Shown: positions 32,090 through 41,262 of the stretch, in pieces
How positions within the stretch are numbered: position 1 is the first letter of the stretch
Layout of the letters: each line of letters starts with the position of its first letter
Assembly: GCA_944391075.1 (NCBI GenBank)
Contig: CALXSG010000009.1
Location: 1 to 49,285, forward strand
From: an uncultured Rickettsiales bacterium
Lineage (GTDB): Bacteria > Pseudomonadota > Alphaproteobacteria > Rickettsiales > UBA1997
Direction: 5' to 3'
DNA length: 49,285 bases
The notes under the pieces: generated by a model
The model's database searches: none
What the model saw: only the letters and a program-made list of their open reading frames with translations
What the model was told of the DNA's origin: nothing
Position numbers and translations under genes: made by a program

Positions 32090-33082
32090 ATGCAAAATTT
32101 TGAAGCACTAGATGTATATTTAAAACCAATAAATTCAATACTTTCAAAAGAGGGTATAACTGAAATTTCTATAAATAAACCTAATGAAGCATGGGTTGAA
32201 AAATATGGTGAAATGTATAAAGTAGAATTGCCGGGTTATGATGCAAAACATTTAAAATCTCTTGCTAGATTAATAGCTCAATCCACAGAACAAAAGGTAA
32301 GTGAAGAACAACCTTTATTATCAGCAACACTGCCATCAGGTTATCGTATTCAAGTTGTTTTTCCACCAGCATGTGAAAATGATACCGTTGTAATGTCTAT
32401 TAGAAAAAAAAGTGATATTGCATGGTCATTAGAAGATTATGAAAAAATGGGCGCTTTTGATAATACTATAATAGAAGAAAAACAAGATGAAAATGCTGTA
32501 ATTTTATCCAAATTATTAAAGGCTGGCATGATAAAACAATTTATTTATAAAGCTATATTAAGTAAAAAAAATATTATTGTTTCCGGCGGTACATCAACAG
32601 GTAAAACTACTTTTGCCAATGCATGTTTAAAAGCTATACCATCAATTGAGAGACTTATTAGTGTTGAAGATGCAAGAGAAATAGATTTATCAAATCATCC
32701 TAATAGAGTTTCTTTAATTGCATCAAAAGGTGGACAAGGAAGAGCAAATGTTACTACACAGGACTTAATTGAAGCTTGTTTACGTTTAAGACCTGATAGA
32801 ATTATTGTTGGTGAGTTAAGAGGTTCTGAGGCTTTTGCATTTTTAAGAGCAATTAATACAGGTCATCCAGGTTCTATATCCACATTGCACGCAGATACTC
32901 CAGAGATGGCTATACAACAAATGAAATTAATGGTTATGCAAGCAGGCTTAGGTATGCCACCTGATGATGTTGTTAATTATATTAAAAATGTTGTTGACAT
33001 AATTGTACAATTAAAAAGAGGTGAAAAAGGTAGAAGATATGTATCAGAAATATACTTTAAAGATTATGATAAAACTTTATAA
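32090..33082 (+). CDS. virB11: Type IV secretion ATPase VirB11
   Basis: Hexameric cytoplasmic ATPase that powers substrate transfer and pilus assembly. 330 residues, normal. Walker A is GGTSTGKT at 166-173, followed by a VEDAREIDL acidic box, RPDRIIVGELRGSEAF (Walker B region), and the His box TGHPGSISTLHADTPE. The ATG lies one base after the virB10 stop, so translation is coupled. With virB10 it forms a two-gene unit; CvpA-like protein follows 22 bases later. Confidence 0.93.
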   Translation: MQNFEALDVYLKPINSILSKEGITEISINKPNEAWVEKYGEMYKVELPGYDAKHLKSLARLIAQSTEQKVSEEQPLLSATLPSGYRIQVVFPPACENDTVVMSIRKKSDIAWSLEDYEKMGAFDNTIIEEKQDENAVILSKLLKAGMIKQFIYKAILSKKNIIVSGGTSTGKTTFANACLKAIPSIERLISVEDAREIDLSNHPNRVSLIASKGGQGRANVTTQDLIEACLRLRPDRIIVGELRGSEAFAFLRAINTGHPGSISTLHADTPEMAIQQMKLMVMQAGLGMPPDDVVNYIKNVVDIIVQLKRGEKGRRYVSEIYFKDYDKTL

Positions 33083-33104
33083 AAATAAATAAGAGGTTTA
33101 TAAA

Positions 33105-33923
33105 ATGGAATTAACTTTATTTGATTATATAATTTTCTTTATCATTGGTTTTTTTAGCATATTAGGTTTAGCAAGAGGATTTATTGGTGAATTATCGTCA
33201 TTAATTAGTTGGATTGGTGCTATATTAATCACCATGCTATTAAATCCATACTTATCAACAATAATATATGCAAAATTAAATAGTAAAATTTTTTCCAATT
33301 TTTCTAGTGGAGGTATTATTTTTGCAACATCAATTATATTGTTATCAATTATAACATCAAAAATTGATCAAAAAATTACAACTAAAATTCCTACATCTAT
33401 TAATATAACTCTAGGAGCATTTTTTGGCTTAATTAAAGGTATTTTAATATCAACAATAATCTTTTTAATTATAGTAGAATTGTTTGGAAATACAGAAAAA
33501 TTATTAGGAAAAAAAGCACCAAAATGGTTACAAAGTTCTAAAACTTATAAATTATTGTTATTTAGTGCAGAGACGATTTCTCCTTTTACAGATTCTTTCT
33601 TTAATAAAATTGGAGAAAATTATAATAATATAGATGATAATATAGATAAAGATAAAGATTCAAAAGAAAATAAAGAAACGGTAGAAACAGAAAAAATAGA
33701 AAAAATAGAAGAAACAGACAAAGTAGAAAAAATAAAAGAAAACAAAGATGAATTAAATACAAAAGAAATTGATAATAAAGAAGAAAATCTTAGAAGATTT
33801 ACAGATGAAGTCAATGATAAAAAAGAAGATACGACAGAAAATAAAATAGATAATATAGAAAATAATTATGGTTATGATAACGATCAGAGAAAAGAATTGG
33901 ATTATTTAATAGATTCTATTTAA
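33105..33923 (+). CDS. cvpA: CvpA-family membrane protein with charged C-terminal tail
   Basis: 272 residues. The first 135 have four hydrophobic segments with the CvpA-type opening FDYIIFFIIGFFSILGLARGF and GELSSLISWIGA. The remaining 110 are almost entirely Lys, Glu, Asp and Asn, a disordered tail that ordinary CvpA proteins (about 160 residues) lack. CvpA was named for colicin V export but in alphaproteobacteria and enterics is linked to envelope integrity; the role here is not known. It has a good AGAGG ribosome site. It is spaced like a member of the virB unit, though likely an independent housekeeping gene. Confidence 0.75.
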   Translation: MELTLFDYIIFFIIGFFSILGLARGFIGELSSLISWIGAILITMLLNPYLSTIIYAKLNSKIFSNFSSGGIIFATSIILLSIITSKIDQKITTKIPTSINITLGAFFGLIKGILISTIIFLIIVELFGNTEKLLGKKAPKWLQSSKTYKLLLFSAETISPFTDSFFNKIGENYNNIDDNIDKDKDSKENKETVETEKIEKIEETDKVEKIKENKDELNTKEIDNKEENLRRFTDEVNDKKEDTTENKIDNIENNYGYDNDQRKELDYLIDSI

Positions 33924-33924
33924 T

Positions 33925-34686
33925 ATGATAAAAAAAATAAAATATAAAAAAACTATTTTATTAATAATTTTATTACTGTGCGCAATGGTTTATATTAAGT
34001 ATATTTATAGAAGTCAAGAATATTTTAAAGCCATTAATAATGATAAACCAGAAACAGTAATTGTGTTGCACGGTATTAGCAAAGATAATAGAATTACTTA
34101 TTTATTATCAAAAAGACTTGCAGAATCTGGTTTTGAAGTTTATAACATATCTTATCCATATAGAAATAAAACTATACAAGAAATTAGTGATTTTTTACAT
34201 GAAAAGATTATAGATTTAGGTATAGACAAAAAAGAAAAATTAAATTTTGTTGGACACTCTATGGGTGGTTTGATTATTAGAAATTATATTCATAAATATA
34301 AACCCGAAAATTTAAATAGGGTTGTAATGGTAGCAACTCCCAATCATGGTAGCGAGTTAGCCGACAAGATGAAAAATTGGAAAATATACGATTTAAAATT
34401 TGGCAAAGCTTCTTCTATGCAATTAGGTACCGATCAATATAATTTAGATGATGCTTTTGGTGATGTTAATTATGAATTAGGAATTATTGCTGGCAAAACT
34501 TGGTTAAATCCTATATTTTCATATATTCTACCTGGTAAAGATGATGGTATAGTATCAATAGAAAGTACAAAGCTAGATGGCATGAAAGAACATATTATCT
34601 TAAATTTTCCACATACAACTGGCATAATGCGCAAAAAAGTTGCAAAAAATGTAATAAATTTTTTAAAAAATGGAACTTTTAAATAG
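33925..34686 (+). CDS. Membrane-anchored alpha/beta hydrolase (lipase-like)
   Basis: 253 residues. Basic N-terminus and one membrane segment (residues 9-27) place the catalytic part outside the cytoplasm. The oxyanion loop is LHG at 48-50, and the nucleophile Ser112 is in FVGHSMGG. The acid is probably in GKDDGIVS, and the histidine is in FPHTTG near the end. ATPNHGSELADK matches the lipase family that includes EstA/PGAP1-like enzymes. The start is one base after the CvpA-like stop, suggesting coupling. It is convergent with the IlvH-like gene, only three bases away. Substrate unknown. Confidence 0.8.
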   Translation: MIKKIKYKKTILLIILLLCAMVYIKYIYRSQEYFKAINNDKPETVIVLHGISKDNRITYLLSKRLAESGFEVYNISYPYRNKTIQEISDFLHEKIIDLGIDKKEKLNFVGHSMGGLIIRNYIHKYKPENLNRVVMVATPNHGSELADKMKNWKIYDLKFGKASSMQLGTDQYNLDDAFGDVNYELGIIAGKTWLNPIFSYILPGKDDGIVSIESTKLDGMKEHIILNFPHTTGIMRKKVAKNVINFLKNGTFK

Positions 34687-34689
34687 ATA

Positions 34690-35205
34690 TTAATTTTTCA
34701 TATCATTGGTAATAGTAATAGCAACCATTCCGCTTTTTAAAATCTCGATTTCATCGCTGATTTTTTCTAATCTGGCCATTAATTCATTATTTCTAATTTC
34801 GTTACTAGCAAATTGAAATACCATATTATCACCTTGTGAATAATATATATTTTCAACTTTATATTCATTAAACAGTTCTGTTATTTTTTCTATTTTAGGA
34901 TTATTAGAATTAATCTTAATAAGCATTAACTCCCTTTCAATACAAGAATAATGATTATATATATAATAGTTACTAATTAATTTTTTCTTCTTTAAATCTT
35001 TAAGTAATTCCTCAGCCTTTTTGCTATCACAAGATAAAAGTATAATTGCTTTTTGATTATATTTATTTTTTGATTTAAATTCTGATATAGTTAATTTTTC
35101 AATATTTATATCATTTTCAAGACAGTCATTAGATATTTTTGATAAGATACCTTCCATATTTTTAACTATCATTGAAATTAAAGTTTTTTCTACTTTATTG
35201 TCCAT
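34690..35205 (-). CDS. ilvH: Acetolactate synthase small-subunit-like protein (IlvH family)
   Basis: 171 residues, the family length. An ACT domain opens it (ISMIVKNMEGILSKISNDC and INIEKLTIS), then the conserved IERELMLIKIN and a second domain with LFNEYKVENIYYSQGD and IEILKSGMVAIT. In the classical enzyme this subunit gives valine feedback and activates the catalytic subunit in branched-chain amino acid synthesis. It is diverged: the usual ESLTV and GxD residues are altered, and no large subunit (ilvB) is adjacent. It could be a degenerate or repurposed ACT protein. Start at 35205 keeps the first ACT strand. Confidence 0.7.
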   Translation of the reverse strand: MDNKVEKTLISMIVKNMEGILSKISNDCLENDINIEKLTISEFKSKNKYNQKAIILLSCDSKKAEELLKDLKKKKLISNYYIYNHYSCIERELMLIKINSNNPKIEKITELFNEYKVENIYYSQGDNMVFQFASNEIRNNELMARLEKISDEIEILKSGMVAITITNDMKN

Positions 35206-35286
35206 ATTGTAAAAAATAAATATAACTACTATATTAGTATAATATTTTTTTAAAAAAGCAATGATTTATTTTTGTATATAAAAATA

Positions 35287-37005
35287 TTATTTTTCATTTT
35301 TTATAATTTTAATCATGTTATCTAGTTTTATCATTAATTCATCAACTTCTTTTTGTAAAATACCATAGCCCTTGTAGTCTTGTTTTTCAAGCAATTCTTC
35401 TAACATTAATTCTTTTTGAAAAATTAAATTTTCTAATTTATCTTTTTCTTTTTTATTAAATTTTTTTTCTTCTTTAATAGTTTTATTTTTTTCTACTTTA
35501 ATTGTTTTATTTTCTTTTTCGCCAGCCCAACCAATTTTATTTAAAAAATCTTGATAATTACCTTCAAATAAAAAAGTTTTATCATTATCAAAAACAATTA
35601 ATTTATTGGCAATATTATTTAATAAATATTCATTATGACTAACAATAATTGATGCACCTTTAAAATTTTCAATAGCTTCACATAAAGCTTCACAAGATTC
35701 TATATCTAAATGATTTGTTGGTTCATCCAATACTAATAAATTACAAGGTGTTAATATAATTTTACCCAACGACACCCTACTCTTTTCGCCACCACTTAAA
35801 ACAGAAATCCTTTTTTGCGCGGAATCACCAGAAAATAACATTTTTCCAGCAGTAGCTAATATTGTAGTACGTGGCAAAGAAACATTGACAGTTCTTAATT
35901 CTTCTTCTATTGTATTATTCAAATTTAATCTATCTATGTTTGTTTGTCCAAAATATCCAATTTGTGTTTTTGAATTAACAACTATATCGCCCCTATCTTT
36001 CTGCAATTCTCCAATTAAAATTTTTAAGAGTGTAGACTTCCCTTTACCATTTTTTCCTATAACACAAATTTTATCTCCTTTTTGAATTTTAAAAGATAAA
36101 TCTTTTATTAATGGTTGATCTTTATCATAACCAAAAAATAAATTATCAACATTTACCATATTAGCATTCCCTGTAAATTCTTGATATTTAAAATCAAAAT
36201 CAAGACTTTCAATATTTGCTAATTTTTCCATTTCGCCCATCTTTTCAACCATTTTAATTTTTGACTGTACCCCACTTGCTAACCTTGCTTTATATCTAAA
36301 TCTATCAATATATTTTTGTATTTGTTCTTTTTTCTTATTGAGATTAATTCTGGACTTTTCATAAGTTTCTTCATCAGTAGCAATTTTATCGTACATATCT
36401 TGTGTATTTCCTGTAATTTTAATGCTACTACCACGATAAATAATTATTGTATGATCAATAATTTCATCCATAAAAGTTCTATCATGTGTAATTAAAATAA
36501 TTGCACCATTATAATCTTTTAAAAATTGTTTTAGCCATCTAATAGAAATAATGTCAAGATAATTAGTTGGTTCATCTAATAGTAAAATATTGGGTTCTGA
36601 AATTAATAATTTTGCTAAATTTAATCTAATTTGCCAACCACCAGAAAATTCTTGCGGGCTTTTTTGTTTGTCTTCTTCACTAAAACCTAGCTTTGTTAAT
36701 ATCTTTTCAGCATCCCATATAGCTTCTTTTTTATATTCCGGTAATGCCAAACAAGCTTCTTCTAAGACAGTTTCCTGAGTAAATTGCAAATGTTGTTCTA
36801 AATAACCAACTTTATAACCCTTAGGGATAGAAACCTCACCTTCATAATCCTTAATCTTTCCACTTAAAATCTTAAATAAAGTTGTTTTTCCACAACCATT
36901 TCTCCCAATTAAACCAGCCTTTTCTTTATCGTTAACAACAAAATTTAAATTTTCAAAAACTTGTTTTCCATCAAAAGAAATTGATAAATCTTGAACTTTT
37001 AACAT
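35287..37005 (-). CDS. ABC-F family ATPase
   Basis: 572 residues with two ATP-binding cassettes and no membrane segments, so a cytosolic ribosome- or translation-linked ABC-F protein. Cassette 1: Walker A GRNGCGKT, signature FSGGWQIRLNLA, Walker B LLLDEPTNYLD. The linker about residues 220-290 is charged. Cassette 2: Walker A GKNGKGKS, signature LSGGEKSRVSLG, Walker B LLVLDEPTNHLD. A Lys/Glu-rich coiled tail from about residue 480 is Uup/YheS-like. The subtype is not decided. It is the last gene of the tolQRAB operon, four bases after the LptC-like gene. Confidence 0.88.
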   Translation of the reverse strand: MLKVQDLSISFDGKQVFENLNFVVNDKEKAGLIGRNGCGKTTLFKILSGKIKDYEGEVSIPKGYKVGYLEQHLQFTQETVLEEACLALPEYKKEAIWDAEKILTKLGFSEEDKQKSPQEFSGGWQIRLNLAKLLISEPNILLLDEPTNYLDIISIRWLKQFLKDYNGAIILITHDRTFMDEIIDHTIIIYRGSSIKITGNTQDMYDKIATDEETYEKSRINLNKKKEQIQKYIDRFRYKARLASGVQSKIKMVEKMGEMEKLANIESLDFDFKYQEFTGNANMVNVDNLFFGYDKDQPLIKDLSFKIQKGDKICVIGKNGKGKSTLLKILIGELQKDRGDIVVNSKTQIGYFGQTNIDRLNLNNTIEEELRTVNVSLPRTTILATAGKMLFSGDSAQKRISVLSGGEKSRVSLGKIILTPCNLLVLDEPTNHLDIESCEALCEAIENFKGASIIVSHNEYLLNNIANKLIVFDNDKTFLFEGNYQDFLNKIGWAGEKENKTIKVEKNKTIKEEKKFNKKEKDKLENLIFQKELMLEELLEKQDYKGYGILQKEVDELMIKLDNMIKIIKNEK

Positions 37006-37009
37006 TTGA

Positions 37010-37399
37010 CTATTTTTCTATATTATTTAAATATATTGTAAAATTAGGCTCAATAGTAAATTCTAAAATATTTTTATCATCTTTAATTTCAAGTTGCCCT
37101 GCCTTAACATCACCAAAATATCCATGCATTTTAATATCGTTAAATAAATAACCATCTTCTTTTAAAAAGCCATTTTGAGATTCTATATATTCAAATTTAC
37201 CATCATCCTCTAACTGTACTCTTGGACGTACAATAAATTTATTTTCATCGTCTAAATATTTATTATTTTCAGCTACTGTTGTTTCAATACTTAATTTATA
37301 AAAATCAATAACAAATTTAACTACAATTAAACTTGTAATGATAATTAAAACCAAATAAACAACATAAAAAATTTTTATTCTTTGTAATTTATTTTTCAT
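37010..37399 (-). CDS. Single-span membrane protein, possible LptC-like
   Basis: 129 residues with a basic N-terminus, one membrane helix (residues 10-30), and an outer beta-rich part with IVRPRVQLEDDGKFEYIE and a KAGQLEIKDDKNILEFTIEP strand series. The size, topology and RPR-like motif are compatible with the short LptC proteins that anchor the lipopolysaccharide transport bridge, but the identity is weak. It lies eight bases after tolB and four before the ABC-F gene. If it is not LptC it is an unknown envelope protein. Confidence 0.55.
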   Translation of the reverse strand: MKNKLQRIKIFYVVYLVLIIITSLIVVKFVIDFYKLSIETTVAENNKYLDDENKFIVRPRVQLEDDGKFEYIESQNGFLKEDGYLFNDIKMHGYFGDVKAGQLEIKDDKNILEFTIEPNFTIYLNNIEK

Positions 37400-37407
37400 A
37401 TTAAGCT

Positions 37408-38781
37408 TTATTTTTTAACCCAATCAGGATCACTTGCACCTTGATTTTCAGGAGTGTTAAGTTTATACTCTACACCAGTTAAAATATCAATTGTATATAT
37501 TCCAGGTATACTATCTTTTCCAAAGGGGCCTTTTTGTTTTGAATAAATTAAATATCTTCCATTAGGTGACCATTTAATTCCTTCAACTAAATAAGCATTC
37601 ATAATTAATCTTTCATTTTCACCATCAGGAGTCATTAAACCTATATAAAATTCACCACCTTGTAATTTAACAAAAGAAATCAATTTTCCATCAGGAGACC
37701 AACTTGGCTTGTCATAAACTCCTCTACCTTTACTAATTCTCTCAATACCTGTTCCGTCTTTATTCATAACATATAACTTTCTAATACCTGTTTTATCAGA
37801 AACAAATACTATTTTCTCACCATCAGGAGACCAGCTAGGAACTGTGGTAATTTCATTGTCAAAAGTAAGTTGTTTCATCAAACCCGTATTAAAATCCAAT
37901 TTATAAATATTAGAAATACCATTTTTTGTAGCAGAAAATAAAATTTCATTAGAGCCATTAGGGTTAAAACTTGGTGCATATGTCATTTCTAAACTACTGC
38001 CAATTGAAGACAATTTACCAGTAGCTAAATTTTTTCTATATATATGAGGTTTTTTATCTCTATATTCTAGATAAACAACTTCATCTTTATTATGTTTTGA
38101 AAAGGCAGGGGTTAAAACAAGATTTTCACCAGTAGTTAAGTATGTTAAATTACTACCATCAAAATCCATCATAGCAATCTTTTTCTTTCTATTCTTAACT
38201 TGTCCACTTTCGGAAACAAATAAAATTTTAGTATCAAAATGTCCAGAAATTTCACCAGTTAATAATTCATAAATACTATCAGAAATTATATCAGCAATTC
38301 TTTTCCAATTTGACACATTAAGAGTAAATGATTTGTTTAAAATGTCTCTTTGATCCAAAATATCCCATAATCTTATTTTTAATTCTAAAAAATTTTCCTT
38401 ATTTAAAAAAGCATATCCTGTTAATACAGCATCTATATCACTAATTTCTTTACCATCCTTATCTTTTTTTGAATATATAGACATAACATAATTCACTAAA
38501 TCACTTTCTGGTAAATTAATGATTTTATCATAATCGTCATAAATTGATTTTCTAGATTTTTTAATTTCAAATAAATCAGTTGTATCTAAATTACTTTCAA
38601 TTTTCTTCCATATATCATTTGTTAAACCACTATCATCAATATTATTAATAAGTTTTACCTTTTCAAAAATAACAGTTATTTTTTTATTTTCGGTACTATT
38701 AATATCAATAGTTAAATCACTTCTAGCAAAAACCACATTTGCAAATAATAATAAAATAATTATATAAGATATTTTTCTCAT
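37408..38781 (-). CDS. tolB: Tol-Pal system protein TolB
   Basis: Periplasmic beta-propeller of the Tol-Pal envelope constriction machine. 457 residues, with signal peptide (MRKISYIIILLLFANVVFA). The N-terminal domain covers about residues 25-160. Propeller blades recur with SWSPDGEKIVFVSDK, SWSPDGKLISFVK and SPNGRYLIYSK. It overlaps none of its neighbours and follows tolA after three bases. Pal, its usual binding partner and next gene, is missing here; an LptC-like gene takes its place. Confidence 0.93.
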   Translation of the reverse strand: MRKISYIIILLLFANVVFARSDLTIDINSTENKKITVIFEKVKLINNIDDSGLTNDIWKKIESNLDTTDLFEIKKSRKSIYDDYDKIINLPESDLVNYVMSIYSKKDKDGKEISDIDAVLTGYAFLNKENFLELKIRLWDILDQRDILNKSFTLNVSNWKRIADIISDSIYELLTGEISGHFDTKILFVSESGQVKNRKKKIAMMDFDGSNLTYLTTGENLVLTPAFSKHNKDEVVYLEYRDKKPHIYRKNLATGKLSSIGSSLEMTYAPSFNPNGSNEILFSATKNGISNIYKLDFNTGLMKQLTFDNEITTVPSWSPDGEKIVFVSDKTGIRKLYVMNKDGTGIERISKGRGVYDKPSWSPDGKLISFVKLQGGEFYIGLMTPDGENERLIMNAYLVEGIKWSPNGRYLIYSKQKGPFGKDSIPGIYTIDILTGVEYKLNTPENQGASDPDWVKK

Positions 38782-38784
38782 TCT

Positions 38785-40038
38785 CTACTCCAATTTATTA
38801 CTATCAAATACAAAAGTCATTTGTCTCCAAGATCTATATTTACCCGCTGGCAAACCTCTTAAAGGACTACAAAATACTAAAGCTGACTTCGCATTGTCAA
38901 CAGCTATTTCGTAACCGTTTTCAAAATCATCAACAACCATATTAACTTTTATATTATTCATATTAATAATACCATTTTTCTCAATATTTACAGTTAATGC
39001 AACAACAGCTTTACTATCTTTTTTACTTCGTAAAATAGCCATTTTATAGCAACCTTTAATTTGTCTTTGTATATTTCTTTTTTCCCTTAATGAAAGAGAA
39101 TATTTTTTATCATTCTTTTCTTCTTCAATTTCTTTTAATTTTTCAATATCTTCTTTATTAAATATATTTTTCTCATCCAAACCAGCATATTTTTCATCAA
39201 TAATATTATTCTTAATATCCATTTCTAAAGCCATTTTATCAACTTCACTAATAATATCATTTGTATTATCAGTCATATTATTCTCATTTTTTGCAATATT
39301 TTGTTCGTTTTTTTCATTAGATATATTTTTTTCCTCCTCAACCATATTGTTAATTTCTGCCATTCTTTTTTTATTTTTTTCTTTTGCAATATGAACTGGT
39401 TTTAATGATAATTTAACAATAGTGTTCATGTCTTGTATTTGTTTTAGCTCTTCAAAATTAATATCTGGAACTGCATTTCTTTCTTTGATTTTTTTTCTTA
39501 ATTCTTCTTTTTTGATTCTATTTTCAATCAATTTTCTCTTTTCTTCAGTATTAACTTTATCTTCAGCAACATAAACTGGTGTATTATAATAATTAAATTC
39601 ATTCAGTTCAACAATTTCATCGTTATTCTCTGTATTTCTATCATGCTCTAAATTTTGATTCTGCGAATTTTTTGTTGTATTGTTATCATTTATTTCATTA
39701 TTACTTATATCGTCATTGTTTATTTCATTTTCTATATTTTGTTCCATATTATTATCATTTTGAGAAATCCTTTCAATTTCTTTCTGTATTTCTTCTTGGT
39801 TTTTAAGTTTATTATATAAATCAACTTTTTCTTCTAATTTTAATTCTTTAACTCTTTCATCCTCTTGCCCACTTTCAACTTTTTCTAAATCTTCAATACT
39901 ATTATCGTTAATAAAGCTAATTGTTAATGGCGTAGCCTTAGTAGTTGATATTTTTTCAGCAAACTCAAAAGTTGATATAAACAAAAATGCTATAAACAAA
40001 ATATGACAACAGAAAGAATAAATTAAATTTCTTAACAT
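38785..40038 (-). CDS. tolA: TolA-like protein
   Basis: Links the inner-membrane TolQR motor to the periplasm. 417 residues: short cytoplasmic start, membrane helix at about residues 8-30, then a very charged, Asn/Glu/Lys-rich, partly coiled linker to about 315, and a C-terminal TolA/TonB-type domain with ALTVNIEKNGIINMNNIKV and two Cys (CYK and FCSP). The linker is much more Asn-rich than the Ala/Lys helix of enteric TolA, in keeping with the AT bias. The position in tolQRAB supports the call; sequence identity in the linker is not informative. Confidence 0.85.
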   Translation of the reverse strand: MLRNLIYSFCCHILFIAFLFISTFEFAEKISTTKATPLTISFINDNSIEDLEKVESGQEDERVKELKLEEKVDLYNKLKNQEEIQKEIERISQNDNNMEQNIENEINNDDISNNEINDNNTTKNSQNQNLEHDRNTENNDEIVELNEFNYYNTPVYVAEDKVNTEEKRKLIENRIKKEELRKKIKERNAVPDINFEELKQIQDMNTIVKLSLKPVHIAKEKNKKRMAEINNMVEEEKNISNEKNEQNIAKNENNMTDNTNDIISEVDKMALEMDIKNNIIDEKYAGLDEKNIFNKEDIEKLKEIEEEKNDKKYSLSLREKRNIQRQIKGCYKMAILRSKKDSKAVVALTVNIEKNGIINMNNIKVNMVVDDFENGYEIAVDNAKSALVFCSPLRGLPAGKYRSWRQMTFVFDSNKLE

Positions 40039-40050
40039 AGTACATTTATA

Positions 40051-40473
40051 TTACATTTTTTTTAAATCTGTTACAAGTGTTACATCAAAAAAACCCGCAT
40101 TATATATAGCGCTAACAACAGTAATAACTCTATTATAAGGCAAATCTTTATCTGCCTTAACAAATATCTTAATATCTTTATCACCAAGTGTTAATTCTGA
40201 TAATTTATTAGCAATAGTATTTAATTTTATAGCATCTTTTTCTACAAAAATACTACCATCTTTTTGTATACTAACAACAAGAGGTTCTTTTTTTACAACC
40301 ACAATTTCAGCTCTACCTTTTGGTAATTCAATATTTACACCACCTAACATTATTGGTGAAGCAACTAAAAAAACTATTAACAATGAAAAAAGAACATCAA
40401 CAAATGGCGCAAAATTTATATAACTAAATTCATTGTCTCTATTTAATATTCTTCTTCTTAAAATACTCTTCAT
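40051..40473 (-). CDS. tolR: TolR/ExbD-family protein
   Basis: Stator component of the proton-driven Tol motor. 140 residues, standard. The single membrane helix has the proton-pathway motif FAPFVDVLFSLLIVFLVASP with the essential Asp. The periplasmic part includes ELPKGRAEI, a TolR/ExbD feature, and DLPYNRVITVVSAIYNAGF. Two bases follow tolQ, 12 precede tolA. Confidence 0.95.
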   Translation of the reverse strand: MKSILRRRILNRDNEFSYINFAPFVDVLFSLLIVFLVASPIMLGGVNIELPKGRAEIVVVKKEPLVVSIQKDGSIFVEKDAIKLNTIANKLSELTLGDKDIKIFVKADKDLPYNRVITVVSAIYNAGFFDVTLVTDLKKM

Positions 40474-40475
40474 AT

Positions 40476-41168
40476 TTATTGATCCAATTCTCTTGATAAA
40501 ATAGTTAAAACATCTGTACCAAAATTTATCATTTGATCTTCAAAATTATTAATTTTAGCATTATAAATGTTATAAAAAATTGTAGCCGGAATAGCCGCAA
40601 CAAGTCCAAAAACCGTTGTAATTAAGGCATCAGCAATACCAGGTGCTATAACTAATAAACTCGTATCTTGCAAAGCAGAAATAGATAAAAAGCTTTTTAA
40701 TAATCCCCATACTGTACCAAAAAGTCCTAAAAATGTAGCTGTTGTAGAAACTATCAATAAAAATGTCATACCATATCTTAATTTAGAAACAGACCTAACA
40801 AGTGCGACTTCCATAACAGAAGCAAGTCTTTCTTTTAAAGAATTTTTCTTTTCAGAATCATTATTTTTAACAATATCTAAAACGTTAGAATTTTCCCATT
40901 CTTGCATTATTGAACAAAAAATAACAGCAGATGGATAATTAGCACTGTTTTTAACCTGTTTATAAATATCTTCCAACATTTTTCCAGACCAAAATAATCT
41001 ATCAAATCTTTCAGTTTTTATTTTTAAAAGTCTAAATTTAAAAATCTTATCAAAAACAATAGACCAACTCCATACAGAATAACCGATTAATACCAAATAA
41101 ATTAGCATAGTAATAGCATCAGAATTTGCTATCATATCAAAAATTTGAAAATTTACGTTCCCCGACAT
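40476..41168 (-). CDS. tolQ: TolQ/ExbB-family protein
   Basis: Proton channel of the Tol motor in the inner membrane. 230 residues. Three membrane segments, at about residues 16-38, 133-155 and 167-192, surround a large cytoplasmic loop; family motifs FLGLFGTVWGLLKSF and APGIADALITTVFGLVAAIPATIFYN are clear. It is the first gene of tolQRAB. No adjacent ybgC (the thioesterase usually preceding tolQ) is seen. Confidence 0.95.
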   Translation of the reverse strand: MSGNVNFQIFDMIANSDAITMLIYLVLIGYSVWSWSIVFDKIFKFRLLKIKTERFDRLFWSGKMLEDIYKQVKNSANYPSAVIFCSIMQEWENSNVLDIVKNNDSEKKNSLKERLASVMEVALVRSVSKLRYGMTFLLIVSTTATFLGLFGTVWGLLKSFLSISALQDTSLLVIAPGIADALITTVFGLVAAIPATIFYNIYNAKINNFEDQMINFGTDVLTILSRELDQ

Positions 41169-41216
41169 TAATGAATAAAATTATTTTAATTAATTATATT
41201 ATTTATTTTATTTTAA

Positions 41217-41253
41217 ATATTGCAAGAAAAAAATATTATTTTTCTTGCAATAT
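41217..41253 (-). terminator. Terminator after the DXS-like gene
   Basis: A 15-bp perfect stem (41217-41231 with 41239-41253) with a seven-base loop starts ten bases beyond the DXS-like stop. Within the stem is a poly-T run, and a T/A-rich stretch follows in the minus direction. It separates the redox operon from tolQ. Confidence 0.75.
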
Positions 41254-41262
41254 AATTTATCA

